Shown here: positions 1-12,150 of the stretch, one piece after another
Numbering within the stretch: position 1 is the stretch's first letter
How the letters are laid out: each line of letters opens with the position of its first letter
Source: Stomorhina lunata
Taxonomy: Eukaryota > Arthropoda > Insecta > Diptera > Rhiniidae
Length of the DNA stretch: 64,000 nucleotides
NCBI GenBank assembly: GCA_933228675.1
Contig: OW121740.1
Coordinates: 159,708,486-159,772,485 of the forward strand
Reading direction: 5' to 3'
The notes under the pieces: model-generated
The model's database searches: none
What the model saw: the letters and a program-made list of their open reading frames with translations, nothing else
What the model was told of the DNA's origin: nothing
Made by a program: the position numbers and the translations under genes

Positions 1-1184
1 TTATTTTGCATTTAAATCATTTCAATTAATTAAAGCAGAAATTCTAAACAGAAAAATTCAATGTTGGTGGCATAAAACATGATCAAGTGAAACTTTTAAA
101 ATCATTTGACTGTAATTGACCAAATGATTAATTTCAACTAAAAACTAAAGAGACTTCTATCCCCCAGAAACATGACTCCTGTAGTGACCAAAAGGGAGAT
201 TTGAGGCATTTGCAATATCTTGGGAAAAAACAACAACGAACAGTTGTTGGTGGTGTCAACATGCAGTTATTTAATGATGAATCGTTTGAGATCTTTAAGA
301 GATCATCTTTGAATTTGAAATTTTATTAATGATCTTTAAACAAACAAAAATCAACAGTTGAAATTCAAATAAGAGAAAAGAGGGAAGATTTAAGAGTAAG
401 AAGAGTATAACAAAACAAGGAAGCCTTAAATTAAAATTCTTAAACAAATTTTTCCTTTTTTCTTGACTAAATGATTTTACACACTTGTAAAGTATAACTC
501 ATTATTGTCATGATTAGGCAACTTTTTGTCTTTAAATTACAAGACTAAAATCTACTAACTCTGTCTCTATCTTCAGAGGATTTGTAAATGTGGTTTTATT
601 ACTTAAGAAGGCGGCAAAAAAATTACAAAATTTTGAAACCAAAAACTATTTGTCAATCTAAATTTCAAAATTAAATCCATCATCAGTGTCAGCTCGGGTT
701 TCTTTTAAACTGTTTCACTTTGAATTTTGTTAGATCGTAAAGAAGTATCTTTAAAATTAGTTATATTTGAAATGATCAAAAATCAATTTATCTTTTCTTG
801 TCCAAAAAAAAAAGCGCTTCTTTTGATATATTTTTTTATATTTGTAAAGAAATTGGTTTTATTTTTTTTTTTATTTATAAGATAAAAATCTATTTGTTAA
901 ATTTGACTGTGGTCTTTTATTTCATTGAATTATATAATAAAAGACATCATTGATCACACCTTTTGTAGATTGTTTCGACTTTTGGTGGAACAAAACACTT
1001 GTTTGTTAAATTATCAAAAGGGAACAACTGATCTTTTCTTTTACTTTAGGGGGGTTTTAGTGTCAATATTTTGTATTTTAGCGGTTTTTAATGTCAAACT
1101 GTCTTTGGTCAAAATATGTTAAGTAAAATTAATGATAGGAAAGTAAATATTTAAAGTTCCAACCAAATTTTGCTTAAAAAAATT
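1..1184. other. AT-rich non-coding sequence, no gene seen
   Basis: This is mostly single-copy AT-rich DNA without a convincing coding frame, splice pair or RNA gene. The only open stretch (plus strand, 925-1122) has no start context, no recognisable domain and composition like its surroundings. If the cnc model holds, this lies in a cnc intron downstream of the CncC exon. Confidence 0.5.
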
Positions 1185-2855
1185 TATTGAAATTTTTCTA
1201 TATAAAAAAATTAAAAAAAAAATTCTTATTTTTATCGGAATTTTTTTTTTAGCAATTTCTTATTTTTATAGGAAAATTTTCAAAATTTTCAAAATATTCT
1301 TAATTTTATAGGAAAATTTTCAAAAATTTCTTATTTTTATAGGAAAATTTTCAAATATTTCTTATTTTTATAGGAAAATTTTCAAAAATGTTTTGTTAAT
1401 ATAGGAAATTTTTCAAAATTTTCTTATTTTTAAAGGAAATTTTTTTAAAAAACTTATTTTTTTATAGGAAATTATTCAAAAACTTCTTATTTTAAAAATA
1501 TTTTTTTTTTTAATTTCCAATTTTTATAAAAAAAAAATTTTCACATTTTTTTTTAATTTTCTTATTTTTATAGGAAATTTTTAAAAAGTTTTTTATTTTT
1601 TTAGAAAATTTTGCAAAAATGTCTTATTCTTATAAGAATTTTTTCAAAAAATTCTTATTTTTTTTTTTAGGAAATTTTTTAAAAATTTGTCATTTTGGTA
1701 TGAAAATTTTTGAAAAATTTCTTATTATTTAAATAGGAAATGTTTATAAAATTTCTTATTTTAAAAAGAACGTTTTTCAAAAATTTCTTATTTTTACAAA
1801 AAAAAAATTGCAAAAATTTCTTATTTTTACCGAAAAATTTTCAAAAGATTTATAGACAATTTTTCAAAAACTTCTAATTTTTATAGGAAATTTTTCAAAA
1901 ATTTCTTATTTTTATAGGAAATTTTTCAAAAATTTCTTATTTTTATACGAAAATTTTTTAAAAATTTCTTATTTTTATGGAAATTTTTCAAAAATTTCTT
2001 GTTTTTATAGGAAATTTTTCAAAAATTTATTTTTTTTATAAGAATTTTTCAAAAATTTCTTATTTTTTATAAGAATTTTTCAAAAATTTCTTATTTTTTA
2101 TAAGAATTTTTACAAAAAAACGGGAAAAATTTCAAAAATTTCTTATTATTTAAATAGGAAATGTTTTCAAAATTTCTTATTTTAAAAAGAACATTTTTCA
2201 AAAAATTTCTTATTTTTTGCAAAAAAATTTTAAAAAATTTCTTATTTTTACAGAAAATTTTTCAAAAGATTTATAGGAAATTTTTAAAAAATTTCTTATT
2301 TTTATAGGAAATTTTTAAAAAATGTCTTATTTTTATAGGAAATTTTTAAAAAATTTCTTATTTTTATAGGAAATTTTTTAAAAAATTTCTTATTTTTATA
2401 AGAAAATTTTTCAAAATTTATTATTTTTGTAGGAAATTTTTCAAAAATTGCTTATTTTTATAGGAAATTTTTCAAAAATTTCCTATTTTTATACAAATTT
2501 TCTCAAAAATTTCTTATTTTTGTAGGAAAATTTTCAAAAATTTCTTATTTTTATAGGAAATTTTTCAAAAATTTCTTATTTTAATAGAAAATTTTTCAAA
2601 AATTTATTATTTTTATAAGAAAATTTTTCAAACATTTCTTTGTTTTATAGGAAAATTTTCAAAAATTTCTTATTTTTATAGGAAATTTTTCAAAAATTTC
2701 TTAGTTTTATAGGAAATTTTTCAAAAATTTCTTACTTTTATAGAAAATTTTCAAAAATTTCTCATTTTTATAGGAAATTTTAAAAAAATTTCTTATTTTT
2801 ATAGGAAATTTTAAAAAAATTTCTTATTTTTATAGGAAATTTTTTCAAATTTCTA
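1185..2855. repeat. Tandem satellite, 31-bp unit
   Basis: About 50 degenerate copies of a 31-bp unit containing TTCTTATTTTTATAGGAAAT followed by a T-run and CAAAAA. Copies from about 1870 to 2850 are the most regular; the left part is eroded by indels. The unit is closely related to the 29-bp satellite at 47.7-51.2 kb, differing mainly by TTCTTATTTTT instead of TTACTTTTT. Confidence 0.9.
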
Positions 2856-3520
2856 TATAAAAAAATTCTACATAAAAAAAATTTCTTTATAAAAAAAAAA
2901 TTCTTTATAAAAATAAAAAATTTCTTTACAAAAAAATTTCATTAAAACTTTTCTACATAAAAAATTTTATGAAAATTTCTCTATATATAAAAATTGCCTT
3001 AAAATTCCAGAAAAAAATTTCATAAAAATTTTCTATGTAAAAAAATTTTTCTTATAAAAAAATTAAAAAATTTTTTTAACACGAAAAATTCTTCTAAAAT
3101 TTTTCTATTAAAAGAATATCATAAACAATTTTTTATATAAAGAAATTGTATTAATTTCATTAAAATTATTTTAAACATGTCATTAAAATTTTTCTACATA
3201 AGAAAATTTCTTTAAAATTTCTCTATATAATTTTTTTTTCTATGTAAAAAAATTTCATTAAAATTTTTCTGTAGAAAAATATTTCATTTAATTTTTCTAT
3301 TTAAACAAATTTCATTTAAATTTTTCCTAATTAAAAAAATTTAAATAAAATTTTCTATAGAAAAATTTTTTTAAAATTGTTTTATACGAAAAAATTTCAT
3401 TAAATTTTTCTATATAAAAGAAATCGAGTAGAATTTTTCGATATACAAAAATTTAATAACAATTTGTCTAATTAAAAAAATGTATCTAAACTTTTCTATA
3501 CGAAAAATTTCATTTCATTT
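2856..3520. repeat. Degenerate AT-rich tandem repeat
   Basis: Continues from the 31-bp array but with another core: TTTCTATATAAAAAAATTTC followed by ATTAAAA, at irregular spacing of about 25-35 bp. Divergence is high and there is no coding potential. It ends just before the MITE at 3531. Confidence 0.7.
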
Positions 3521-3530
3521 TGAAGTTTAA

Positions 3531-3659
3531 TGTGGGGTTTATATAACTCAAGCGTCTGACGATTGAGTGAAATTTATATGTATTTTGTTTTTGTTACAAT
3601 AACAAAACACTTGTAAATTTCACTCAATCGTCATGCGCTTGAGTTATATAAACCCTACA
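3531..3659. mobile_element. 129-bp foldback MITE, copy 1 (PIF/Harbinger-like candidate)
   Basis: The element is almost one inverted repeat. The left end TGTGGGGTTTATATAACTCA pairs with the right end ...TGAGTTATATAAACCCTACA, and the inner arms carry GATTGAGTGAAATTTA and its complement. Only the central 30 bp or so is unpaired. Direct TAA triplets flank it at 3528-3530 and 3660-3662. A second copy of identical length (57348-57476) is flanked by TTA. Three-base TWA duplications are known for PIF/Harbinger elements; the superfamily is inferred from that only. No transposase is encoded. Confidence 0.8.
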
Positions 3660-3662
3660 TAA

Positions 3663-5330
3663 AAGTTGAAGTTACATTTTATATTTTTTTTTACTATAAT
3701 AATAGTTTTGAACTTCCTTCTTTACTCTTCACTTGTCAGTTTTATATTATTGATTGCAAATTGTTTAAAATTATGTTAAAAGTGTTGGGAACTTCCGCAA
3801 TCTTGGTTTCCGACAATAAATATTAACAAAACAGGTGGAATATATTATAAATTCCACAAAAGGGAGTTTTTTTTTTAATATTGTTGGATTTTAAAAAAGT
3901 AGGAAATAAATTTAATTTACTTTTTATGTTAAAAAAATCCTTCAAGTTATGAAAAAAAAAATAACTTTTAAGTCCAAAAAAGTTAATGAACTTAGGATTT
4001 TCTTTTACTTTTACATTTGCCCCACTGTGCGCAATGCACAGCCAATAATGGCGGTTTAATGTTGCACTGGCTTTCCGGCTACTGAATTGCGCATGAATTA
4101 TTAAAAAATTAATTATTTTTAATAAAAAAAAGCAAATAATCAAATAAAAAGTATTAAAAATTACTACAAGTCATCTTGAGATAGTCTGAAGAGGCGTTTT
4201 GTGTTAATAAAATACACATATTTTGCTTGAAATATACATAGACATAACTTAATATTAACAAAATATTTGAGTTTATAAGAAATTTGCATAAAAAGGAAAC
4301 ATTTTTAATAAAATACATAAAATTTTTATTAAAATTTTTAAAGTTTGGAATAATTTCAAAGCCTAGAAATCTTAAAAACTAAGAAATTACATGGAGTTTG
4401 TTTAAGTTTTAGTAAATCCATAATTTATGATTTGTCTCTAAAAAAAATCCCATAAATATTTTTTTTCTTAACAAAATGAAGTTAAAATAACTAAAACTTA
4501 GTAAATTTTAAAATTAACCTAAAATTTCTAACTCTGCCCTCTAGCGTTAAATTTTAATATTAAAACCTTTAAATCCAACAGGTTTATGAATTAGCTAAAC
4601 ATGTCTGTTGTAACATTAAGCATTAGCAACTAAAATTACCCGCACATTATCATAGACGTAAACCTCTCAACATTTTTTCCTCCCAACAACTCTCTACAAA
4701 TGTTAATAACACTCCCAGCAACATGTTGCCAAGCAAAGCTCAATGTTTCTAAGAAAAACCCACCTCTCCTTTTCATTATTTCTCTTTCATCTTCCGAATC
4801 TTGTTGCATGTGTCAAAACGACGATGTAAAAGAAAAACGTCAGTTATGATTTTTTTTGTCGTTTTTCATGTTGATGATTTTGCAAAAAAATGCCGGTAAA
4901 AATCAGCTGTTGGCTTTTTTGTTTGTAATATTTTTCGTGAGGTGAATTTGTTGTAAAAAACTTTGACAGATGATGAGTGAATTATTAGTGTTTTTTTAAG
5001 ATGGTGGGATTATCTAATTATTTGTTTACATTTCTTGAGGTGGCCTTTATTATTATGGGAATATGAGTGTTTTTACTCTGAGATTTTAATATTTTATTTA
5101 AAAAAACTTGATTATAGATTATTTTGTCGTAGTATTTTCTTATTAAGTCATATTCTATCTATAATGACAATGCAAAAAAACGTCATTTTAATTTAAATAG
5201 ATTTATATGTATAAGTATTCTATAAAAAAACAAACGACGTATTAAAAAATACTACAATCAAATGCAATTAAATAAGTCATAGCAAAGGGGGTAAAGGAAT
5301 TAATTGATTAAAGGGAATTTTGAAATCTTG
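3663..5330. other. Single-copy AT-rich sequence
   Basis: Less repetitive than its neighbours. A GC-richer patch at 4015-4100 contains CCCACTGTG at 4021-4029, resembling the end of a CACAGTG-type element, but no partner end was found. No coding exon or RNA gene can be supported. The minus-strand open frame at 3823-4143 crosses low-complexity DNA at both ends. Confidence 0.45.
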
Positions 5331-6610
5331 TACGATACAAGACAATGTTTCGAGGCACAGTGGTTTTTTCTATCATTTTTTTTTCACAAAAAATAGAAAA
5401 TTTTTTACCTAAAAAAATTTTCTCAAAAATTTTTCACATACAAATAGAAAATTTTTCACATAAAAATTTTTATAGAAAATTTTTCACATAAAAATTTTTA
5501 TGGAAAATTTTTATAGAAAATTTTTCACATAAAAATTTGTATGGAAAATTTTTCACATAAAAATTTTTTTAGAAAATTTTTCACATAAATATTTTCATAG
5601 AAAATTTTTCACATAAAAATTTTTATGGAAAATTTTTCACATAAAAATTTTTATAGAAAATTTTTCACATAAAAATTTTTATGGAAAATTTTTCACATAA
5701 AAATTTTTTAGAAAATTTTTCACATAAAAATTTTTATAGAACATGTTTGTACGATACAAGACAATGTTTCGAGGCACAGTGGTTTTTTCTATCATTTTTT
5801 TTTTCACAAAAAATAGAAAATTTTTTACCTAAAAAATTTTTCTCAAAAATTTTTCACATACAAATAGAAAATTTTTCACATAAAAATTTTTATAGAAAAT
5901 TTTTCACATAAAAATTTTTATGGAAAATTTTTATAGAAAAATTTTCACATAAAAATTTGTATGGAAAATTTTTCACATAAAAATTTTTTTAGAAAATTTT
6001 TCACATAAATATTTTCATAGAAAATTTTTCACATAAAAATTTTTATGGAAAATTTTTCACATAAAAATTTTTATAGAAAATTTTTCACATAAAAATTTTT
6101 ATGGAAAATTTTTCACATAAAAATTTTTTAGAAAATTTTTCACATAAAAATTTTTATAGAAAATGTTTGTACGATACAAGACAATCTTTCGAGGCACAGT
6201 GGTTTTTTCTATCATTTTTTTTTCACAAAAAATAGAAAATTTTTTACCTAAAAAATTTTTCACATACAAATAGAAAATTTTTCACATAAAAATTTTTATA
6301 GAAAATTTTTCACATAAAAATTTTTATGGAAAATTTTTATAGAAAATTTTTCACATAAAAATTTGTATGGAAAATTTTTCACATAAAAATTTTTATAGAA
6401 AATGTTTCACATAAAAATTTGTATGGAAAATTTTTCACATAAAAATTTTTTTAGAAAATTTTTCACATAAATATTTTTATAGAAAATTTTTCACATAAAA
6501 ATTTTTATAGAAAATTTTTCACATAAAAATTTTTATAGAAAATTTTTCACATAAAAATTTTTATAGAAAATGTTTCACATAAAAATTTTTATGGAAAATT
6601 TTTCACATAA
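5331..6610. repeat. 420-bp higher-order repeat built on a 28-bp satellite
   Basis: Three successive copies begin with TACGATACAAGACAATNTTT at 5331, 5750 and 6170 (spacing 419 and 420 bp). Each starts with a head of about 60 bp including CGAGGCACAGTGGTTTTTTC, then runs into tandem 28-bp units with TATAGAAAATTTTTCACATA. Copies 1 and 2 are nearly identical. Copy 3 has a small deletion near 6255 and extra inner units. Open frames here, such as 5681-5911, are only the satellite read as repeated N-F-S-H-K peptides. Confidence 0.93.
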
Positions 6611-9204
6611 AAATTTTTATACAAAATTTTTCGCTTAAAAATTTTTTATCGAAAATTTTTGACTTAAAAATTCTTATAGAAAATATCTCACATAAAATTT
6701 TTAATAATTTTTTTTACATAAAAATTTTTTATGAAAAAATTTTTATAGAAAATTTTTATAGAATATTATTCAAATACAAATTTTGTATAAAAAATTTTTT
6801 TAGAAAATTTTCCACATAAGAATATTTTTTTTTTAGAAAAATCTTCAAATAAAAATTTTTTATAGAAAATTATTCACAAAAAATTTTGTTATAGAAAGTT
6901 TTTATATAAAAATTTTTTATAGAAAACTTTTCACTTAAAGCTTTTTTATAGAATTTTTCATATACAAATTTTTATAGAAAATTTTTCACATAAAAATTTT
7001 TGACAGAAAACATTTTTGTGGAAAATTTTTACATAAAATTTTTTTATAGAAAAATTTTACATAAAAATTGTTTATAGAATATTATTCATATACACATTTT
7101 GCATAAAAAATAGTTTACATACAATTTTTTTAGAAAATTTTCCACACAAGAATATTTTTTTAGAAAATTCTTCAAATAAAAATTTTGTATAGAAAATTAT
7201 TCACATAAAATCTTTTTTATAGAAAGTTTTCATATAAAATTTTTTATAGAAAATTTTTCACTTAAAGCTTTTTTTTTAGACAATTTTTCATATAAAAATT
7301 TTCATATAAAATTTAATAGAATGTTTTCATATAAAAATTTTTTATAAAAACTTTTCACTTAAAACTTTTTTATAGAGAATTTTTCATATAAAATTTTTTA
7401 TAGAAAATGTTCACATAAAATGTTTAATAGAAAATTTTTTACATAAAAATTTTTTATGGAAAATTTTTCACAGACAAAATTTTTATAGAACATTTTTATA
7501 TACAAATTTTTTATAGAAAAAATTCAAATAAATTTTTTTACATACAATTTTTTTTAGAAAATTTTCCATATAAGAATATTTTTTAGATAATTTTTCACGT
7601 AAAAATTTTTTATAGAAAATTTTTCAAATAAAAATCTTTTATAGAGAAAATTTTCACATAAAAATTTTTTAAATTTTAAGAATACGTAAATTTTTTATAA
7701 AAAATTTATCACATAAAATTTTTTATAAAAAATTGTTCATGTAAAAATTTAAATTTGTCTAGAAAACTTTCACATTAAAATTTTTTAAAGAGAATTTAAA
7801 AATTTAAATATTTTAGAAAATTTTTCAAATAAAAATTTTTATAGAAAATTTTTCACACAAAAATTTTGTATAGAAAACTAATTGTCTATTAAATACATTA
7901 ATAAATAAATTAAGTGAGAATAATATTAAATAAAAATTTACTATCCCGACAATTTTGTATTTTTTATTTTTATAGAAAATTTTCGCATTAAAATTTTTTA
8001 TAGAAAATTTTCACATTAAAACTTTTTACAGAAAATTTTCGCATTCAAATTTTTTTATAGAAAATTTTCGCATTAAAATTTTTTATAGAAAATTTTCACA
8101 TTAAAACTTTTTACAGAAAATTTTCACATTAAAATTTTTTATAGAAAATTTTCGCATTAAAATTTTTTTATAGAAAATTTTTACATAAAAATTTTTTATA
8201 CAAAATTTTCGCATTAAAATTTTTTATAGAAAATTTTCGCATTAAAATTTTTTATAGAAAATTTTCACATTAAAATTATTTATAGAAAATTTTCCTATTA
8301 AAATTTTTTATAGAAAATTTTCGCATTAAAATTATTTATAGAAAATATTCACATTAAAATTATTTATAGAAAATATTCACATTAAAATTTTTTATAGAAA
8401 ATTTTCGCATAAAAATTTTTTATAGAAAATTTTTACATTAAAATTATTTATAGAAAATATTCACATTAAAATTTTTTATAGAAAATTTTCGCATACAAAT
8501 TTTTTATAGAAAATTTTTACATTAAAATTATTTATAGAAAATATTCACATTAAAATTTTTTATAGAAAATTTTCGCATAAAAATTTTTTATAGAAAATTT
8601 TTATATAGAAAATTTTCACGCTCAAATTTTTTATAGATAATTTTCACATTTTCAATTTTGTTATAGAAAATTTTTCACCTAAAATTTTTTTTTAGAAATT
8701 TTTTACATTAAAATTTTTATAGAAAGTTTTTACATACAAATTTTTTGTAGAAAATTTTTCACCTAAAAATTTTTTATAGAAAAATTTTACACAAAATTTT
8801 TTTTTTTTTTCGCATTAAAATTTCTTCATAGAAAATTTTCGCACTCACATTTTTTATAGTAAATATTTAACATAAAAATTTTTTAAAGAAAATTTTAATA
8901 GTAAATTTTCACATAAAAAGTTTCTACAGAAAATTTTTTTCATAAAAAATTTTTGTAGAAAATTTTTTTCGTAAAAAATTTTTGTAGAAAATTTTTTTCA
9001 TAAAAAATTTTTGTAGAAAATTTTTTTCATAAAAAATTTTTGTAGAAATTTTTTACATATAAATTTTCAAAAACATGTTTACATTAAAATTAGATTATAG
9101 ACGATTGAAAATATGTCAGATAAAATTTTTTTATAGAATATTTTTTTTAAATAAAATTTTTTCACATACAATTTTTTTACTAAAATTTTCTATTAAAACT
9201 TTTT
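6611..9204. repeat. 28-bp satellite array, several subfamilies
   Basis: Continuation of the 28-bp satellite with increasing divergence. About 7970-8640 is a more regular subfamily with TTCGCATTAAAATTTTTTAT and TATAGAAAATTTTC. About 8900-9060 is a short block of four or five near-identical 27-bp units carrying AAAAAATTTTTGTAGAAAAT. A non-satellite gap near 7880-7970 contains TATCCCGACAATTTTGT, also seen in variant form near 60705. Confidence 0.88.
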
Positions 9205-9300
9205 TTTTATAGAAAATTTATATATATTTATATTTATAATTTATTTATATTTATTTATTATATTTATATTTATAATTTATTTATATTAAAATTTTCACAT
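9205..9300. repeat. Low-complexity TATTTATAATTTAT run
   Basis: A simple-sequence stretch of alternating TATTTA and TTTATAAT words between the satellite and single-copy-like DNA. No other feature is seen. Confidence 0.7.
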
Positions 9301-9482
9301 TAAAAATTTTGATACCTATTTCACTTTTTTTACTAATAAAATTTGTTTTAAAAAACATTATAATTCGTCTTTATTGTGTTTTAAAACTAGGTACCATGAC
9401 TAGTTTTTGATATGCCTAGAATTGGATGTACTCCTCCTAACGATGATAGAGAAATGTTTTGAGCTACTTTAAAAACAATAAA

Positions 9483-10530
9483 AAAAAAACAAGTAAGAAA
9501 CTGCAATGGTCGGTCAAGAACGACTATTTTATACCCTCCACTAATAAGTTCAAATATGGACAAACAACTTAACAATCCTGGCATTAAAACCTAATTTTGG
9601 GCATTCGATTTTTATAGATCAGATCAAATTAAGGAGTCATTGGAGTTGGATGTTTATATAATTTCAAAATAGACTAAATTCCTTTAAAATTCTGCTTTTA
9701 ATGTAATTTATTTTATAATGACTAACATGTATCTCTTTACGATAGCTCTAAATATGTAATAGATAGTAATAAAATATATTGAATCATTTGACAATGATTT
9801 TAACTACACGATATTTTAATGTTTAAAGTAAAAAATGTCAAATACATTTTTTGAAATTATATAACAAGTCCGATAGACTACGATAGAATGGAAGTTAGAG
9901 ATAAATGGGGGGGAAATGTTAGAACCTTAGACTTTGTTAAACATTTAAGAGTCAAATCGAAAATTTTTGAATAGTAAAAACGAATTTTGGGTTTACGTCC
10001 GATTTCTATGAAAATTGGTATATGTATGTATAACCATATCAAAGACAAATCAATTTTCAAAATAAGCTTAAGTTCAGATTTTGTTGCCGTTAAAAATTTA
10101 TAATTTAGATTTGAAAATTCTTAATTTTAAGCAAATATTCTTTTTTTTTCTTTTAATTCAAGAAGTATACATTTGAACTATGTCAATCCGAACACTGACA
10201 TTGATATTTCTTAACCACTTAAAAACACATGAATTGTATTGATATTTTGAACCAAAAGAAGTGTTTTTTTTTAATATGATTTATTATATTTTTTGTTTCT
10301 TTCACAAAATGACTTTCTCTGTAAAGAAAAAGAAACACTAATTACTCTTCGTTCTACTTTGCTACGAATTTTCGTAAAATACATAGATAATTTTTTTTTG
10401 TTAAAAATTTAACTTTAAACAAGGTAAAATAGCTAAAGTTGTCATAAAAAAACAAAACAATTAAGAAAGTGCTATAGTCGGCAAGACCGAATTAATGATA
10501 CCGTCCATCACCAAGTCAAATGTGGTCCAA
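9483..10530. repeat. Decayed dispersed repeat with AAGTAAGAAA ends
   Basis: Two copies of the same end motif lie in the same orientation. At 9489-9560 it reads ACAAGTAAGAAACTGCAATG, then GTCGGTCAAGAACGACTAT and ATACCCTCCAC. At 10462-10515 it reads AATTAAGAAAGTGCTATAGT, then CGGCAAGACCGA. The reverse complement of the motif occurs at 53240-53320. This looks like the terminus of a transposon family widespread in muscoid flies, but the class cannot be assigned here. The intervening DNA is AT-rich with no intact coding frame. Confidence 0.65.
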
Positions 10531-10679
10531 TGCTTAAAAGTTTTGTTGTTGCTTAGAAAAGTGTCTGGAGTTTAATTTTGTGATCATACGAAAATTTTCT
10601 TGCCATATTAAAGTCTAGTGATTAGTCCCATAACACAGTAGCATATTTTTTTAATTAAAAATCTTGAACCAATTGAGAC

Positions 10680-11250
10680 AACCAAAATCTGAAAGCATAA
10701 GATCAGGAGTAGGCAGCCGATACCACCAGTAGCCGATGATTTTTTTTAATTTTCGTAAATACCACGATCATTAGTAAAACTCGAACATTGTTGCCAAGAC
10801 ACTATTATTTTGGTAAACATTTTAAAACAGAAATAAATTCGAATATTAAACAATTTTAGATTTTTTTTTTATTTTTTAGATATTTTAGATCCAAAAATTT
10901 TTTATAGAAAAACTTTTAATAAAAATATTTTTTTTTTTTTTTCTGTAAAAATTTTCGATAATAATATTTTTATATCAAAAAGTTTTCAAATATTTTTAAA
11001 GAAAAATTGTTGAAAAAAAAAAATTCTCTCATACAATCGAACTTACAGTAAAATTTTGCTGAAGAGAAAAAAGCAATATTTCAAATAGTTTACGAGATAT
11101 AGATTTTTTCTAAAGAAAATTTTCTTATCAAATTTTTTTTTTTATGAAAAATTTTTCTACAGAAGATTTTTTTTTATCAAAAATTAAAAAAAAATTTGTA
11201 TAGAAAATTTTTGATGAAAAAATTAGCGAAAATTAGCCTTTGGAGCGTGT
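10680..11250. repeat. Segment duplicated (direct) at 21160-21870
   Basis: Landmarks shared in the same orientation and order: GCAGCCGATACCACCAGTAG near 10716 (GCAGCCTATACCACCAGAAG near 21207), then AATTTTCGTAAATA, then GAAATAAATTCGAATATTAA near 10829 (GAAATAAATTCTAACATTAA near 21493), then TTTTAGATATTTT and GATCCAAAAAT. The copies have diverged by substitutions and insertions, including a 216-bp MITE in the right copy. No coding content. Confidence 0.8.
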
Positions 11251-11257
11251 AGCTCTT

Positions 11258-12150
11258 TTAATTATAGCCCAATATGCTTGATTTTAAACATTTTGGGATG
11301 ATCTTGGAGAAACGAAGAAAAAACATGCTGACTTCACTATAATAATTGTTATGGGTTTTAAGTAATTTCATTTCAAAAATAAAAAATATATTTTTATCTT
11401 CGACTTTTATTAATTTTTGGCCTATTGTGCATTCGATTTTAAACCGATAATTTAAAAAAAAATCTAACATATAGCTAACAGTTATAAAAATAACACTGAA
11501 AACGGTTTTAAAATATCTCGTAGCGTTTTGTTTTGAGAAATTTCCAAAGTCAATTATTTTTCGCTGATCGAAAAAGAATATTTTTTTGTTCTCAAAAGAT
11601 GGTTTAAATTTTTTACTTTTTACCAAAAGTTTTTTATGAAAAGTTAATATTTTATTATATATTCGTAGAGAATGGGGTTCTAGGTTGATATTTAACCAAA
11701 TTGTATGTCACTACAACATTCACCCTTCCGTACAGTCTTGACGAAATTGGTCTAATTTTTATTCGAATTTTTGAGTTTTCGAGCATATAACAAAAAAGTC
11801 AAGCCGATTTTTCAACTTTCTGAAATTCTGTTAGATAGCCCCATATATTCTCTTTAGATTTTAAAAATAAAAAGTAGCGCGAATTTATAAACGAATCCAG
11901 AAAATCGAATTTTATAAAAAATAACAAATTTCCATAGACCAAAATTTTAATTGGAAAAATTTGACAATTGGGTTTCAGTTTTTTAAATTATTTCAATTGT
12001 TTTACATAGACAATAAAATAAATTTCATTACTGCAAAAAAATCATTTATGTACCTTGTACAGTTTTTCAGAAATTAAACGTCAAATTTCAAAAATGATTT
12101 TGTAAAAAATACACTTTTTAGTTCATTTTGTACATTTTTCTTAGAAATGT
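11258..12150. repeat. Segment present as inverted copy at 20285-21170
   Basis: The minus strand reads GTAAAAAGTAAAAAATTTAA, TTTTTCGATCAGCGAAAAA and GAAATTTCTCAAAACAAAAC. The plus strand at about 20800-20900 has the same words in the same order with substitutions. The homology continues through the CATTCTCTACGAATATATA motif (rightward of 11640) into the first unit of the 545-bp satellite. The 122-codon minus frame at 11258-11626 is not open in the inverted copy and matches no family I recognise. Confidence 0.75.

Noticed and set aside
4021..4029. CCCACTGTG as a Transib-like right end
   Set aside because: No matching left end or 5-bp duplication was found within several hundred bases; the same applies to 27951-27961.
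3823..4143. 106-codon minus frame as a coding exon
   Set aside because: Only the central 35 codons are of balanced composition, with no convincing splice pair at the edges.
11258..11626. 122-codon minus frame as a gene
   Set aside because: The homologous inverted copy at 20.8-21.2 kb is not open, composition is AT-rich repeat-like and no domain is recognised.
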